Shown one piece after another: positions 47,543 to 60,459 of a stretch of DNA of 64,000 nt. Position numbers and translations under genes: made by a program. Each line of letters opens with the position of its first letter. Within the stretch, counting starts at the first letter, position 1. Origin of the DNA: Artocarpus heterophyllus (Eukaryota; Streptophyta; Magnoliopsida; Rosales; Moraceae); the NCBI GenBank assembly GCA_025403435.1, contig CM046335.1, positions 5,051,101 to 5,115,100 of the forward strand, written 5' to 3'. The notes beneath the pieces were generated by a model. It saw only the letters and a program-made list of their open reading frames with translations, was not told the DNA's origin and ran no database searches.

Positions 47543-50500
47543 TATATATTTAAATAAAAAATAGAGTTCTTAATCAATTTAATATCTATCAAGTAACGTG
47601 CGGCATCCCTAAAATAAAACGTGCAGATATAGACCAAAACTACCCTGAACTTAGTTGTTAAAGGAAAGTTTTAGACGGAACTGCTGATTCAATGTATCAT
47701 ATAATAGCTGGTCAAATATTTCTGCTATAATTCAGAAGCTCCAAAAATTAAACAATAGAGCAAGCCACTTGAACATGTGTGTGTATATATTTGTTAGAGT
47801 ATGATGACCTGATGACAATCGTTGGAGGCAAGCTGGAGAATCACATTAGGAATTTTGACAGTCACCTCCTTGGTGGCCTTTGGCGCCATTGAAGGGGGCT
47901 GGGTTATCGATGGTAGTAGGGGGAGGCTGGGCGGTTGGTGAGTGCGAAGGAGATTGGCGGTGGAGATCAGTGTTGGAGGCTAGCAATGTGGGAGGCTGTA
48001 CTCAAAATTTTAGGGCTTGGGACTTTTTTAATTTTGGTTAGGAGTTAAAAGGGCTAAGACATAAAGTTAATTAGATGTGTGGTTCAGATTTATTGGATAA
48101 ATAATAATATTTTTTAAAATATAGGATAAATATTATAATGGGTTAATCTTATAACTATACCTCATAATTTTTATTATTTTTTAATTTGTCCCTCAGTTTT
48201 AGAAATTACAAAGGTATCGTTTGAATTTGAAAAAATTATTTCAATTTTATCCCTTGCAAACTATTTTGACTTAGAAAAATATAAAGATAAGATAGAAATA
48301 CCCTTAACTAAACTTAATTTGTTTGTGAAATATTGTTTCTTATTGAGAAAAATTTAAACAAATATATTTTAAAATTTATAAAGTCATAAAACTTAATATC
48401 TCTTTCTTTTTTTTTGCAATGTGATGTTTTGTTTTAGGATTTTTTTTATGTTTTTAATATATAAAATATTTATCATATTATTTAAAGATAGTCATGTTGT
48501 TTTGCCTAATTTTTTCTATTTATGGAAGTGAAATTGAAATAACTTTTTAAAATTTCAAGGGTATCCTTATAGTTTTTAAGAACAGAGAGATAAATTAAAA
48601 AATAGTTAAAACTAGGAGATATAATTATGTAATTAACCCATACTGTAATTATAAAATTTAAAAGAATGAGTGTAATTAAATGTGATAGTCCCCATATTTG
48701 TTTTTATAGATAAGATCATTTTAAACCATAGATTTTTAATCTAAAGGCTCAAAAAGCACTCTAGCTTCATCCGTGGAGAAGACCAAAACTTTTCTCTTTT
48801 TAATTACCAATTATGCAAGAAAAACTTTACTACCTACTTCCTATAATCTTAATCAGTAATTAAATATTTACGGGTTCTAAACTCGTTTTATTTTGTTTCC
48901 TTTTTATAATTTGAGTGGCATAAGAGACGTTTGGTGGGTGCCAATATTACCTAGTTGGTTGCTTTCTCTTACCATTCTTATATATATAGAAATTAGATTA
49001 AATAGAACTTAAAGCATTATTCCTCTATAATCATAATAATAATATGTACACACTAACAGTAACCAGGAAACTAATAATATTCTCATTATATACAATTTTC
49101 GGAGTAATTGGTGAAAAAGGTTATGGCAGTTGCTTGCTGGAGTAAGCAATTGGAGCACGCAAGTGTCGGCAACAAAATTTGTTACGAAACTTCCTTTAGA
49201 AATTACTGGAGTAAGAGAATTTCTATACATTTTTTTTAATAAAAAAAACGTAAGAATTAATTATATAATTATACTTTATAGTTTTAACTATTTCTCACTT
49301 TATCTTTATATTATTAAAGATAATTTCAATTTCATCTTTATAAGTGGAAAAGATTGGGCAAAACAATATAACTACTTTAAACAATTATAAAAAAAATATT
49401 TATAGGCTTAAAAACATAAAAAAACTTAAAACAAAACTTCTCATGCTAAAAAAAAAACCTTAAGTTTTATGGTTTTTTAAATATAAAAATATTTAAAAAA
49501 AATTTAAGAAGGAAAATATATTTTAGAAATAAATCAGGTCTAATTAAGAGTATCTTTATTTTTTCTCTATATTTTTATCAAAAAAAGTCTACAAAAGATA
49601 AAATTGAAACAAGTTTTTCAAATTCAAATGATATATTTGTAGTTTTTAAAAACAGAAGGATAATTTAAGAAATAATTAAAACTAAAATGTAAGTTTTATA
49701 ATTAACCCAAAAACGTAATATCTTTAAGTGGAACTAAAAAGGATATCTATTAGTAAGTATTTGTGTTTCAACTGTCAGATTTATTGAAAATAATTTTAAC
49801 CAAATCTAAAAATTTCAAGACTCATGGCAATGGTGCATTTTCTACCTTAGTAATTGCTTAAGAAAAAGTGAAAATGCCGGGAAATGAGATCAGTGTTGTG
49901 ATACCACAATACATATTCGAAATTATTTTTAAGTAATACAAGTATACAACGTGTGAAGCCTTTTTGCCGTCACTTTTGATAAGCAGGTTAAGTATACAGA
50001 GTATTCCGTTTGAGTGCTTCTTCCGCGTTCTTGAGCTTTGCAAAGATAGCCAAAACGACCAAAAAAACCTGGCCAACATGTAAATAGCACCGATTTCAAC
50101 ACCAAGCCGGCAATCACGTCCCAAATTGCACGATATGTTACCTTCGACACGTGCAAGTTGCATAGTTTTTTTGCCGGAAAAAGCTAAATTACAAGCGTAG
50201 CTTCAAAACCTAGTGAGAGTCAAAACTAAATAATCAAAATTATTGAATGGAATTTGTGTACTCGTTTTTAATGTTAATGCTCAATGATAATAAATTGTTA
50301 TGGGCTAATGGACAAAGATGTGAAGCAGAATATTATTATATATCTCCACTCTATCATACATGATGAATTGATCAGAAATGGAGGTGGGATTTCATCTCCG
50401 CGTGCATGCTTATTATTCGCCTAAGACGTACGCCACAAGAAAGGCATTTTCTTCAACAACGAAGGAAAGTGCATCATCAGTTCCTAAATTATATATTTGG

Positions 50501-51447
50501 GGAAAAGATAGTTTTATGTTCTGTTTTAATTTGTGTTTAAAAAAACGCCATTTGCTACCTGAATGCTATTTCTAGGAACAATCTTTATAGCCCCTCAATT
50601 AATTAAGCTAGTATTTTATAAATATTCTAAACATATATTTTAAAAAATTAATTATAGGAAAATACGATGACATGTGGCAACATTTAAATATAGAAAGTGA
50701 CTCTAAAATTTCTCTTGAAAATATCATTAGTAGTTACTATTTAATATTTTCCCAAAGCAAAGTTACTAAATAAAAACACGAATATCGTCATGGTTGTCAA
50801 CATAGAAACGCCAAACGGCTTAAGAAAGTGTACAGGACTCAAAGTTTTAAAAATGTCGATGTAAACACTGCCTTTACTTTGGCGGCCGATTAAAAAAAAA
50901 AAGCTAATATATGAGGCAAACTATACGCGCACTGGGATAAGAATTTCTATTCTATCAAAACAGAGTAAAGATTAATTTCCCATTGACATAAAAAAGTAAT
51001 ATTTAATATTCCAAAGTCATAAGGAAGGCAGAATTCATCACTCTAGGCAAATTATCATATGCAATTAAAATGATAATATGACATTATTGCGAAAAGCCTT
51101 ACTACTTTAATAGTTTTATATAAATAAAATAAAAAAATAGTATTGCTTTTTCATTTTTTTAACCTACTGGCTATAAGTAACCACTAAATCAAACTATGGA
51201 AGTTCAGGTCGTAAAAGTTTTTTTTAAAAAAAAAGGTGCTCACGCGTTAATCTTCCCCTTCGCGTATGATATTTTTGCATTTTCCTTCCAAGAGAAGATT
51301 GATAGCAATTGGATGAAAAGTGGAACTTTAATTCCTCGATGATTTGGTGATGGCCATGCATGAAAATAACATAATTAAGTCCAAAGAGTTTAAAAACATT
51401 TTTTTCGTAATATTAATATTATTATCCTCTTTGCCTGCGCCGACTTA
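47281..51447. other. AT-rich intergenic DNA, no supported gene
   Basis: Starts with TA/CA microsatellites (47281-47331 and 47510-47550). A G-rich stretch at 47860-48010 has no frame. Two overlapping minus frames at 49858-50163 and 49929-50156, and a plus frame at 50378-50575, show no domain and I do not call them. Confidence 0.4.
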
Positions 51448-51610
51448 GGGGGTGTTTGGTAGTGGTGGGAACCACTCAGTTTCTACCACAATCTCAGTTA
51501 TGAACAGTGTAAAGCTCTCACATGCTACAGTAACAATAAAAAAATATGCTACAGTGTAAAACTCTCACATGCTACAGCAAAAGTGGTTCCCACCACCTTT
51601 TCAAACACCC
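51448..51610. mobile_element. MITE, best-preserved copy
   Basis: 163 bp. The left end GGGGGTGTTTGG and right end TCAAACACCC are inverted, and just inside lie GTGGTGGGAACCAC and GTGGTTCCCACCAC, perfect reverse complements. TTA precedes it and TATTA follows, so a TTA-type target duplication is possible. It lies about 430 bp upstream of the peptide gene at 52038. Confidence 0.85.
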
Positions 51611-51821
51611 TATTAATTTGTATTGCACGTTGTTTTCGTTGTAATTACCATACAATTTCAGTAGTCTCTTTTCATGGTAAATCCCGCGAAGACTTGAAGT
51701 TCTCAATTGTCAACTGCCATTTTTCTTCCTTGCACATACCTGATATTACCCCTTCTCCCTCCCTCTCACTCTCTCTCTATATATATGTCAATCCAAAGTC
51801 AAAATATTTCCAAGTCTAATA

Positions 51822-52000
51822 CCAGCTTCTCTTCCCCATAAAAAGACCTCCAAACGTTTTCTTCTCCTTATCTTTTTTTTTTTTTTGTCCTCTATAGAAA
51901 AAAAAAAAAAAAACCAGCTTCTCTTCCCCATAAAAGGATCTCCAAACGTTTTCTTCTTCTTATCTCTTCTTTTGTCCTCTATAGAAAAAAAGGAAAAAAA
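51822..52000 (+). repeat. 92-bp tandem duplication in the leader of the peptide gene
   Basis: 51822-51913 and 51914 to about 52000 both begin CCAGCTTCTCTTCCCCATAA and end at GTCCTCTATAG plus an A run. Each unit ends in a splice-acceptor-like CTATAG, so the duplication may have doubled a 5'-UTR acceptor or leader segment. Confidence 0.85.
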
Positions 52001-52037
52001 GCCCTTGATCTTGATCATAATATATACAGTTCATACA

Positions 52038-52343
52038 ATGTACGTGTTGAAGAAAATTTTCACCAGTAATATCACAAGCACAACCAAAGTTGTGGTGCTT
52101 CTGTTCCTGATTTTCCTAGCTGCCAAACACGATGATATTATTCCTTTTGCTGCAGCAGGCAGGCCTCTGCACTTTTACACTGAAAAGTACCTAAAGGTTA
52201 AGCAGATGCTTGGTGCAATTCAAGCGACGAGCACGCCGAATTCGACAACGTCTCGGAACAACGACACTCCTTCCACTCCCAACCCCAGCACCCACATGCC
52301 ATGCACTAGTGGCGCTCCCAACTGCCCGCCGCGCCACCTCTGA
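52038..52343 (+). CDS. Small secreted peptide precursor, unrecognised family
   Basis: An ORF of 101 residues from the ATG at 52038. A hydrophobic segment KVVVLLFLIFLAAK (about residues 17-30) after a basic start fits a signal peptide or anchor. A basic central part follows (GRPLHFYTEKYLKVKQ), then a Ser/Thr/Asn/Pro-rich linker. The C-terminus PCTSGAPNCPPRHL has two Cys six residues apart. Short length, N-terminal signal and a conserved-looking Cys/Pro tail are the architecture of plant signalling-peptide precursors. I cannot place it in a named family. A TATA-like run at 51779-51787 and the duplicated leader lie upstream. Confidence 0.6.
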   Translation: MYVLKKIFTSNITSTTKVVVLLFLIFLAAKHDDIIPFAAAGRPLHFYTEKYLKVKQMLGAIQATSTPNSTTSRNNDTPSTPNPSTHMPCTSGAPNCPPRHL

Positions 52344-52631
52344 AATAGTCCGTCTCATCATCTTTTCACCACGCATGCTCCTTTAGGTTTACTAAAGTTT
52401 ACATAAATAGGCTCTAATATATACATATTAATTAATACATATATGTTTGTATATACAGGTTTTTGTACGGTCTTCTAGTAAGACTCTGCGTTTTTCATAT
52501 TTATTCAGCGTATCAATGATGTTAAAATTAAAGATGTAATGCTAATAAATTTATTGTCAGTGTTACATGCATATAGACTAAATCTTATATTAGTCTTTTT
52601 AATTCTATATGTTGTATAGACAAGCTTATAT

Positions 52632-52663
<32 letters not shown>

Positions 52664-55190
52664 GATAATTATCATTGATGTGTAATTCAAATAATTGTAA
52701 GAATGTTATACAATAATTTGTTTATAAGTTCATTAATTTATCAATTTTTTTCTCCTCTTCTTTCGGATGTAAAAAGATTAGAACTTTTCAAGCATTTTTT
52801 TTCCCTTTTCGTTAAATATGATGATCAGAATTTTCCACGCATTAGTTCTTAGTACTTCCTCCAATTACTCAACACCTTTCCTGGAAAATATTATTTGCGA
52901 GTCCCAAACCACGGCCATGCCGACTCACGTATATTACTAATATATAATATCAGTGACAAACCTATAAACGTCTAGTAGGCATTTCCTACGGTGTTAATTA
53001 TCAAGTGCACTATCTTTAGGACGAAGTATCGAATATGTAATATAATAGGGTTATTTATTTTTTTAAATCATATATTTCAGGCCTATTCAAATATTATATC
53101 TTCAGTTTTTGATCTCATCAAATATATATATTCAGATTAGATTTGATACACAAATAACTACCTTGTCTTGACTAATCTTCAATTTTAACTTAAAAAATTA
53201 CCCAAAGTACTCTTCAACTTGAAAAATAAACAACTTTTGGCAAACTCAGTTCTAAATCATCAGTTTTAACTCAAATAGTGTAAAGCTTTCACCTGCTATA
53301 ATATAAAGTAAAAGTATGCTATAGTGTAAAGCTCTTATATGTTACAGTTTTTTTAGCCTAACTCTCAGTTCCAACTCACTTCCCAAACACCCTCTAAAAG
53401 AACTTTAAAAATTTTAAAAAAAAATTTATACTAAGGTTTTTTACTTCAAAAATATATAGAACACCCTTATTTTTGAAGTGTTTTGCGTGTTTTTGTTTTT
53501 TCTTCTTTTTCAAAAGTTTTTTTTTTTTTCTGTTTTACTTAAAGATAGTTTAGTCATTTTTAAGGTTAAAATTAACTAGCAACTGAGGTAAAATATAGAT
53601 CTATGTATTAGATCTAATTTGAAGGTATATGTTTGATGAAATAAAAAATGAAAAGGTACATTTTTGATTTAATCTAAAATAAAAGATATAAAAGATAAAT
53701 ATCCTATGTTATGTTTGTTCGCAGTAAATGTTTGTGTGTTTGTTTTTAAGGTAGTATGTATTAAAGGAAATACAATTGCGAACAATCAGCACTACAAATA
53801 TCAACGCTATATTTGAGGAAAAGAATTGTGAGAACAACATGAGATAATTTGTCCCATTTTACTCTAATACATATATTATAAAATAAACATTTGATACAGA
53901 TCACATTAAAATAAAAAAATTATGAATGGAGAGAACTTGTTAGAGATCTCACACACAGTTAAAGAGAGAACTATATCTTTCAGATTTTTTTTATGCCCCA
54001 CAAATTCTTACCGAAAAAAAAAAACATAGCGACATGTTCATGAAGGATCCTGGAGACTAGGGCCTAAACACTAGCCCATTTCATTTTTTTATTGAATTGA
54101 TTTATTCAAGTGATCCAAAACCTATTTTAAAATGTGCTACAGTAGCAGAACGAAAATTTAATATTCATATCAAAATACCTTGAAATTAGATATTAGCAAA
54201 TGTCATATTTATATAATAAATAACTCTTTTAGAATTGGGAAAACATGTCAGTTATGTTAGTAAACAACATATTTACTGTGTAAATATGATATTTATATTT
54301 TTTGCTAGATATACTTACATGTTCTTATGTAAGTGAAACAGATTGAATATTATTGGTAAATGTTACATTTGAATGGTAAGAACTAATTTACAACTCACAC
54401 ATCATATTTTACATGTTTTTATATAAAGTCAAACAGATTGGATATTATTAGTAAATGACTCATTTACAACTCTCATATAATATTCACTTATTCTTATATA
54501 TAAGTCAAACATATTAAATATTATTGACAAATAACTCTATGGTCAATGACTCATTTACAACTTACATATGATATTTATATGTTTTTATATATAAGTCAAA
54601 CAGATTAAATATTATGGTAAATGTTATGTGTACATAATACACTATTCATTTATGACTATAAAAAAAAAGATCCAATTATGTTAGTAAATATGACATTTAC
54701 TATGTAAATGCGACATTCACTAAGCGAATGTAAATATAACACTGAAAGTATATTTGGTATTGTTAAATATAACATGATGACATGATATGATATTTTTTAT
54801 AATTATTTTATTTTATGCTATATAAATTAATTTAAATTTTATTTTTGTGGCATATATATATATATATATGTATGTAAAAAGCTCGCTTTTCTTTGCTAGT
54901 AAAATTCTCCCCTTTCCCAAAAATAAAATAAAAAAATCTCCTTGGAAAATATTAAACTTCAAAGACTCCGGTTCCAAAAAAATAAAAAATAAAAACTGAA
55001 GACGCCATCGCTCTCATCCTCATTGGTCTAAAAAATGCTTTTTTCATTTTCGTTTTTGTTATTTTATTTATTTATTTATTCGTTTTCATCTGAGTGGTTC
55101 AAACAGAGACCGAATTACATTTGAAAATAACAATAATAACAGTAACAATAATAATAAAAAAAAAACATAGCTTTAAAAAATGACCCTTAC
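52344..55190. other. AT-rich intergenic DNA with a decayed MITE
   Basis: About 53230-53395 carries the MITE family phrases (AGTGTAAAGCTTTCAC, CCCAAACACCCT). A stretch at 54230-54720 repeats AAGTCAAACAGATTRRATATTATT and CTCATTTACAAC several times at irregular spacing, a local degenerate repeat. No gene seen. Confidence 0.45.
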
Positions 55191-55351
55191 AAATCAATCT
55201 TTAAAAAAATAAACAACCCTTGGAATTCAGATCTATCTAAATCCGAAGTCAAACTTCCTTCTTGGGTTTGTTCGTTTGTTCTACCGCGCTGAAATCCTAC
55301 AAATCTGTTTTCGAAGCTTAAGATTCGATCAAAGACCCGTAGTCGTTTCAG

Positions 55352-55800
55352 GTAATTAAATCTGTATTTCACTCGTTTCTTCTTTTTCTGGATTTTGGAG
55401 AATCTGGGAAACCATTTTTGGTCGCTATAAAGGCTTTATGAGCTTTAGCGACAATCTGAGTATTGTACTTCGGAGATCTTTTTGATGATTTGATAAATGG
55501 GAAAGCCTAAAAATTGGGACTTTGTCGAGTTTGATGGTGATTTTGGTGAATTATTGGATTTTTGAGCCGTAGAAGAAGGTTGATTTTCTTTAATGTATTT
55601 ATTTGGTCTGTGTAATATCTGAAATAGGTTTTTTAATTGGAAATTTAATTATTAGCAAGGACTTTTCAGTTTCATCATAGGTTTGGATAAAGATTACCTA
55701 GAAGGGTAGATTTGAATTTCAGAAATTTCTTGGATTATCTGTTGTATTAGAATTTAGAGGTTGTTCAAGAAGCTTTTTTTTTTTTTTTTGGGTTCTTAAG
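55352..55800 (+). other. Probable 5'-UTR intron of the bHLH gene
   Basis: TTTCAG/GTAATT at 55351-55352 and a long T run ending CTTAAG at 55800 make a good donor and acceptor around 449 bp with no coding content. The ATG at 55847 follows 47 bases later. Confidence 0.55.
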
Positions 55801-55846
55801 TTGGAGAATTCTGAGATATCTGTGAGAAAGTAGTGGAAGGAGCAAG

Positions 55847-57352
55847 ATGAGTGAAAAGTTTTGGGTGAATGTAGAAGACAAGGTCATGGTGGAATCAGTA
55901 CTGGGTGCTGAAGCATGCCAGTTCTTGATCTCATTGGCTTCCGACAACGTTTTGTCAAATTTCATTATGCCGGTCAGTGATTTGGGCGTTCAGCAGGGAC
56001 TGTGCAAACTCGTTGACGGGTCCAATTGGAACTATGCCATCTTCTGGCAGGTTGTGAGCTCGAAATCCGGTGGGTCGGCCCTGATTTGGGGTGATGGACA
56101 CTGCAGGAATCCCAAGGATATTGGTGGAACTGCGGATAAGATATCTAGGGAGGATGGTGGTAACTTTGAGGGTGGCGAGAAGGAGGCGGTGAGGAAACGG
56201 GTGCTTGAGAAACTCCATGCATGTTTTGGCAGGTCGGATAAGGATAATTTCACGAAGAAACTGGATAGGGTGTCAGATTTGGAGATGTTTTACTTGACTT
56301 CCATGTATTTCACATTCCAACTCAATTCACATTGCGGTCCCGTGGAATCGTACAAGTCTGGTAAAGCAATTTGGGTTTCAGATGCTTCTAGTTGCTCTCA
56401 TCATTACCGAGCGAGATCCCTTTTAGCAAGAGTGGTTGGATTCCAAACTGTGGTGTTTGTGCCCGTGAATTCCGGAGTTGTGGAGCTTGGTAGCATTAAG
56501 TCCACACCAGAAGAACAGAGTATTGTGGATATGGTCAAAACTACATTTGGGACTGGGGTTTCTAGTTCCTCACTGACAACAAAGCCATTTCCGAAGATCT
56601 TTGGGCATGAACTAAGTCTTGGGGGTTCGAAATCGCAATCTGTGAACATTAACTTTTCTCCTAAGGTGGAAGAAGATTCAGCGTTTCCTTTAGATTCCTA
56701 TGACTTGCAAGGTCCTTCTAATGGTCGCCGAAGTGACTCGAAGGAGATAAAACTGTTCCCCCAACTGAACCCGATGATTGTCGGGTCTTTCAACACCCAA
56801 AGTAGTGTTTCAAGTGTGGATCTACCCAAGGATGATGCATTGCCTCAGCTTGATGAGCGGAAGCCAAGAAAGAGGGGGAGAAAACCGGCAAATGGAAGGG
56901 AAGAACCACTGAATCATGTGGAAGCAGAGCGACAGAGGCGTGAGAAGCTTAACCAGCGTTTCTATGCACTAAGAGCTGTTGTTCCCAATATTTCAAAGAT
57001 GGATAAAGCTTCTCTGCTTGGTGATGCCATTACTTATATCACAGATCTCCAGGCAAGGGTCAGGGTCTTGGAGACGGAGAAACAAATGGTGAACAATCCG
57101 CAGCAGTTCTCAGTGCCAGATATTGATTTTCAACCAAGGCAAGAAGATGCAGTCGTGAGAATGAGCTGCCCATTGGATTCTCACCCGATCTCTAGCGTCA
57201 TCAAAACGTTTAGGGAGCATCAAATATTGGCCCAAGAATCCGACGTTTCGACAGTTGAGAACGACAAAATCGTCCACACATTCTCCATCAAAACTCAAGC
57301 TGGCGACGCTGAGCAGTTGAAGGAAAAGCTGCTGGCTGCTTTTGCAAAATGA
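55847..57352 (+). CDS. bHLH3: bHLH transcription factor, bHLH3/JAM3-type (subgroup IIId)
   Basis: A 501-residue, single-exon ORF. The N-terminal bHLH-MYC domain (about 5-190) includes WNYAIFWQ and LIWGDGHCR, and interacts with JAZ and regulator proteins in this family. The segment [20 protein letters not shown] precedes the basic region, where [12 protein letters not shown] (N356 onward) has the His, Glu and Arg that read CACGTG-type sites. The helix-loop-helix runs to about residue 405, and a C-terminal ACT-like part ([14 protein letters not shown] to [12 protein letters not shown]) follows. The short, conserved N-terminus [14 protein letters not shown] resembles Arabidopsis bHLH3 more than bHLH13 or bHLH17. 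JAM proteins repress jasmonate responses by competing with MYC2 at G-boxes and lack a strong activation domain. The gene looks intact. Orthology is by memory of the family, so the symbol is tentative. Confidence 0.9.
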   Translation: MSEKFWVNVEDKVMVESVLGAEACQFLISLASDNVLSNFIMPVSDLGVQQGLCKLVDGSNWNYAIFWQVVSSKSGGSALIWGDGHCRNPKDIGGTADKISREDGGNFEGGEKEAVRKRVLEKLHACFGRSDKDNFTKKLDRVSDLEMFYLTSMYFTFQLNSHCGPVESYKSGKAIWVSDASSCSHHYRARSLLARVVGFQTVVFVPVNSGVVELGSIKSTPEEQSIVDMVKTTFGTGVSSSSLTTKPFPKIFGHELSLGGSKSQSVNINFSPKVEEDSAFPLDSYDLQGPSNGRRSDSKEIKLFPQLNPMIVGSFNTQSSVSSVDLPKDDALPQLDERKPRKRGRKPANGREEPLNHVEAERQRREKLNQRFYALRAVVPNISKMDKASLLGDAITYITDLQARVRVLETEKQMVNNPQQFSVPDIDFQPRQEDAVVRMSCPLDSHPISSVIKTFREHQILAQESDVSTVENDKIVHTFSIKTQAGDAEQLKEKLLAAFAK

Positions 57353-58895
57353 TCAGAACATAAACATGTTTGTGATGAGAATATGTTTTCGTTAACTAAC
57401 CGATCAACATCTTTTAGCTAACATAAACGTGTTGTAATCTAGTTTTCTCAACTGTTGATTGGAACTTATTTAGCTTTCCATCTCTTTATTTAGTTTGGAA
57501 ATTTGTACCAGTTGATTTTTCCCTTCTTAGAAACATTAGCAAAAAAAAAAAAAAAGGGTGCAAAATATGAGTTCAAAGTTAATAATCTATGGCTTTATTT
57601 TATTTTCATTTTCTTGCTGTACGTACATATGATATAAGAAGTATGTAATCTGCATAAAAAATAGTGCCCTTTTCGTACCACCCCCCACCCAAAACAACAA
57701 TAAAAAATAAAAAAGAGAGAAAAAAATGTATTCAGCAATATTGTCTCTCTTCCATCAGGTTTATCCCCCTGTTATGATCAGTAAAAAATTGTGACCCAGA
57801 TACGTTTATAATTCAACAATGAATTCTGAAAGCCAAAGATTGACTAATTCGATGAAAAAAAACTTTCCTTTAGTCATAAAATGATATGTTCCAAAGTGCA
57901 CTTAGCTTTCTCATTGGAAGTCTTACCCTTGGTCAGCAAGAAATAGTCATTAACTCCTCATCATGCATGAAAACAAAAGAAGTTAAGATCGGATCAAGTT
58001 TTTTGTCGCACTAATATAAAGACATTTAAGTCATATATTGTCCTCTGTTGCGTCACAATCATGTCACGCTAAATACGTAATTCTTTTAATTTCCATGAAA
58101 AACTAATGTTGAATTTTACACCTTGTAACCTTCCTGGTTAGTCCATAGGGATCAGATTACCACATGTAATAATGAAAATGCACTATTATGGTCATTTTGC
58201 TAATTATTGAAATTACTAGAAAGGTTTAACGTGACAATTATATAAAAGAAAGTAATCAAAAGCGGTGTTATATTTAAAATATTTTTATTAGTGCTACAAA
58301 AAGTATAAAAAAAAAAGAAAAGAAAAGAAAACACATGATCACGTTAAATGACTTTGACGAGAGGTTATTCTCTCTCGCATCAGTGTTCAACTGGCCAGAA
58401 TTATGGTAAAGAAATTTATGACCTCACAAATTAACAAAATACATATTATATTTGTCTGTCTATGATTTATTCAGGGCTGACATTAAAAACAAAATGCGAC
58501 CAAAAGAGATGACTCATCCTTAACTAGTCTTGGTCACAATCAACCAAATCATACGCGCTCACTTTCTAATCCATAACATATTGCTCCAAAAAAAAAAATA
58601 AATAAATCAAAATTTCCCCAAAGTTTCAAAATTTTTGATTCCTCATATAAATACACCAAAAGTTGATCATAATATACTTACACAAACATCAAAATCCAAC
58701 ACGTCCCCCACAAAATGAGACTCGGTTATGGGCACCAAGCCAGCATGTTTTGATTAGTTCCACTCTTCATCATCATTCATATCCAAAAAAATAAAGTTCA
58801 AACTTTCAAACCATGTGGCTCAGTCAAGCCACACCGGTCAAACCGTTCCCATGGAGAAAACTCTTCATCTTTTCAGACAGCCAAAAAAAAGTATC
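57353..58895. other. bHLH 3' flank and intergenic DNA, no gene
   Basis: The 3' UTR probably ends around 57540. The remainder is AT-rich with no supported frame; the long frame starting at 58813 has stops close by and overlaps the promoter of the next gene. Confidence 0.4.
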
Positions 58896-58903
58896 TATAA
58901 ATA
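58896..58903 (+). promoter_or_regulatory. TATA box of the CTNIP-like peptide gene
   Basis: TATAAATA lies 146 bp before the ATG at 59049, within a compact C/A-rich leader. The spacing suits a short 5' UTR of about 110-120 bp. Confidence 0.6.
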
Positions 58904-59048
58904 ACATCACTTGCCTTCACTATAGCCACACCAATTTCAGTACTAAACATACCCAAAAAGAAAAAAAGAAAAAGTTTTCCACTTTGTTTGCAAAAAAGAA
59001 AAAGAGACAACTTTATTTTTTAAGATATCATATCAAAAATATATATTC

Positions 59049-59258
59049 ATGGGGTTTTCTCAGAGGAGAATTATCTTCACGGCTCTCTTGGTTTTGGCCA
59101 TTGTGTTTGCTTGTGGGACGGTAGGGGAAATGAGGAGATTGGGAGGAGATGAGGAATGGTTGAAGCAGATTGTGATTCAGTCCCTTCCAAGGGGAGAGAT
59201 AATTTCTTCTCCCAATCCATGCAATAACATCCCTGGTCGGAGCAAGGGTAAATGCTGA
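59049..59258 (+). CDS. CTNIP/SCREW-like phytocytokine precursor
   Basis: 69 residues. The N-terminal signal peptide is clear: basic start, then IIFTALLVLAIVFACG (about 8-23). After a charged linker (GGDEEWLKQ), the C-terminus reads SLPRGEIISSPNPCNNIPGRSKGKC with two Cys eleven positions apart. The PCNNIP core is close to the CTNIP motif that names a family of stress-induced secreted peptides. Those are sensed by the receptor kinase HSL3/NUT with a SERK co-receptor and affect immunity and water loss. In that family the mature peptide is the C-terminal part, and the two Cys matter for activity. Here Thr is replaced by Asn. Single exon with its own TATA box; the ORF is complete. Identity is by motif only. 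Confidence 0.65.
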   Translation: MGFSQRRIIFTALLVLAIVFACGTVGEMRRLGGDEEWLKQIVIQSLPRGEIISSPNPCNNIPGRSKGKC

Positions 59259-59537
59259 TGATCATGATCACTTATAATTTGCAGAGAAATTAAGATTGTA
59301 ATATATATATATATATATATATATAGTTTTCTGACATGCTAATTATGGCCTCAAAGCAAGAGAGCTTTTAAATATAGCTGATAAAGTATAGTTGTATACA
59401 ATAAACGCATTTCTTTTGTAATTATTTCTGTTGTTTGGGGAGCGACCACGTGTGTCACAACATATTTTGGTTGCGAACTCCAAGCAACTGATTTGTTGTT
59501 GCTGGAAATTTTTTTAGTTAATGAAATTATTACTTAT

Positions 59538-59541
<4 letters not shown>

Positions 59542-59590
<49 letters not shown>
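59542..59590. repeat. (CT)n(AT)n microsatellite
   Basis: A CT run of about 20 bp passes into an AT run of about 27 bp. Confidence 0.9.
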
Positions 59591-59873
59591 TCGATCGATG
59601 TATGGGTGTGTGAAAGTTATAAATTAGAATATTCTTTTTTTATAGGTATATAGCTAAGTTAATTCCTAACTTTTTTAAAAAGTTGTAATTTAGTTTTTAA
59701 TTTTTTTTATTTAATTAGGTTTAACTTTTTAAAAAAGGTACAATTTAGTCCTCTATCATTTAATTAAAATTACCAAACTATCCATTCAAACTAATTGATA
59801 CATTAAAAAAGTATTTTGTTTCAATTTTTTAACTTTTTTTCTATCTCCCTCCTTCTCTCACTCTCTCTTCCAA

Positions 59874-60444
59874 AAGTGGCAATAATCGTGTTTGTGTCGA
59901 CACGTTTATAGCACGACACGTTTAGCCTGAACACGAACACGACACGATTAATAAACGTGCCAGAAATGCAAACAGAAATACAACACGCTCATGGCACGTG
60001 TAACATGGCACGACATGATTAACACGATTATTAAACGTGTCGTGACGGGTTAACACGATAATAACACGCATATGACACGTTTATGACCCAATTAACTAAA
60101 AATTAAAAAATTAATTTTTTTTAAAAAAGCCAATAAAGAAAATTAACAAAAACACAATATCTAATTAATACTAGCCTACAATAAATATTTTAAATATTTT
60201 TATTTTTAAGTTTAAATGTGTTATAAATGGGCGTGTCGTGTCGTGTCGTGTTAACACGTTTACGGTTCATTTAATTAAACGTTTTAAGGCGTGTTTAGCG
60301 TGTTAGCACGAATCCAGCCCGTTTATTTTCATGTTATTCGTGCCAACCTATTTATGGCACAATTAATAAATGTGAGGTCTAAACCCGTTTATCTCGTGTC
60401 GTTTTTGTATCGTATCATCGTGTCATGTCTGAATTGCCGACCCT
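59874..60444. mobile_element. hAT-like non-autonomous element rich in CGTGT words
   Basis: 571 bp between TCTTCCAA (59866-59873) and ACTTCCAA (60445-60452), an 8-bp target duplication with one mismatch. The right end, read inward as AGGGTCGGCAATTCAGACA, and the left end AAGTGGCAATAATCGTGT are partial inverted repeats of the hAT type. The interior repeats ACACGACACG and its complement many times. No transposase. Confidence 0.75.
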
Positions 60445-60459
60445 ACTTCCAATCTCCTT

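Noticed and set aside
49858..50163. A 101-codon minus-strand gene
   Set aside because: It overlaps another frame, has no domain, and lies in low-complexity AT-rich DNA.
58813..59124. A 103-codon frame before the CTNIP-like gene
   Set aside because: It covers the TATA box and runs out of frame through the true signal-peptide region.
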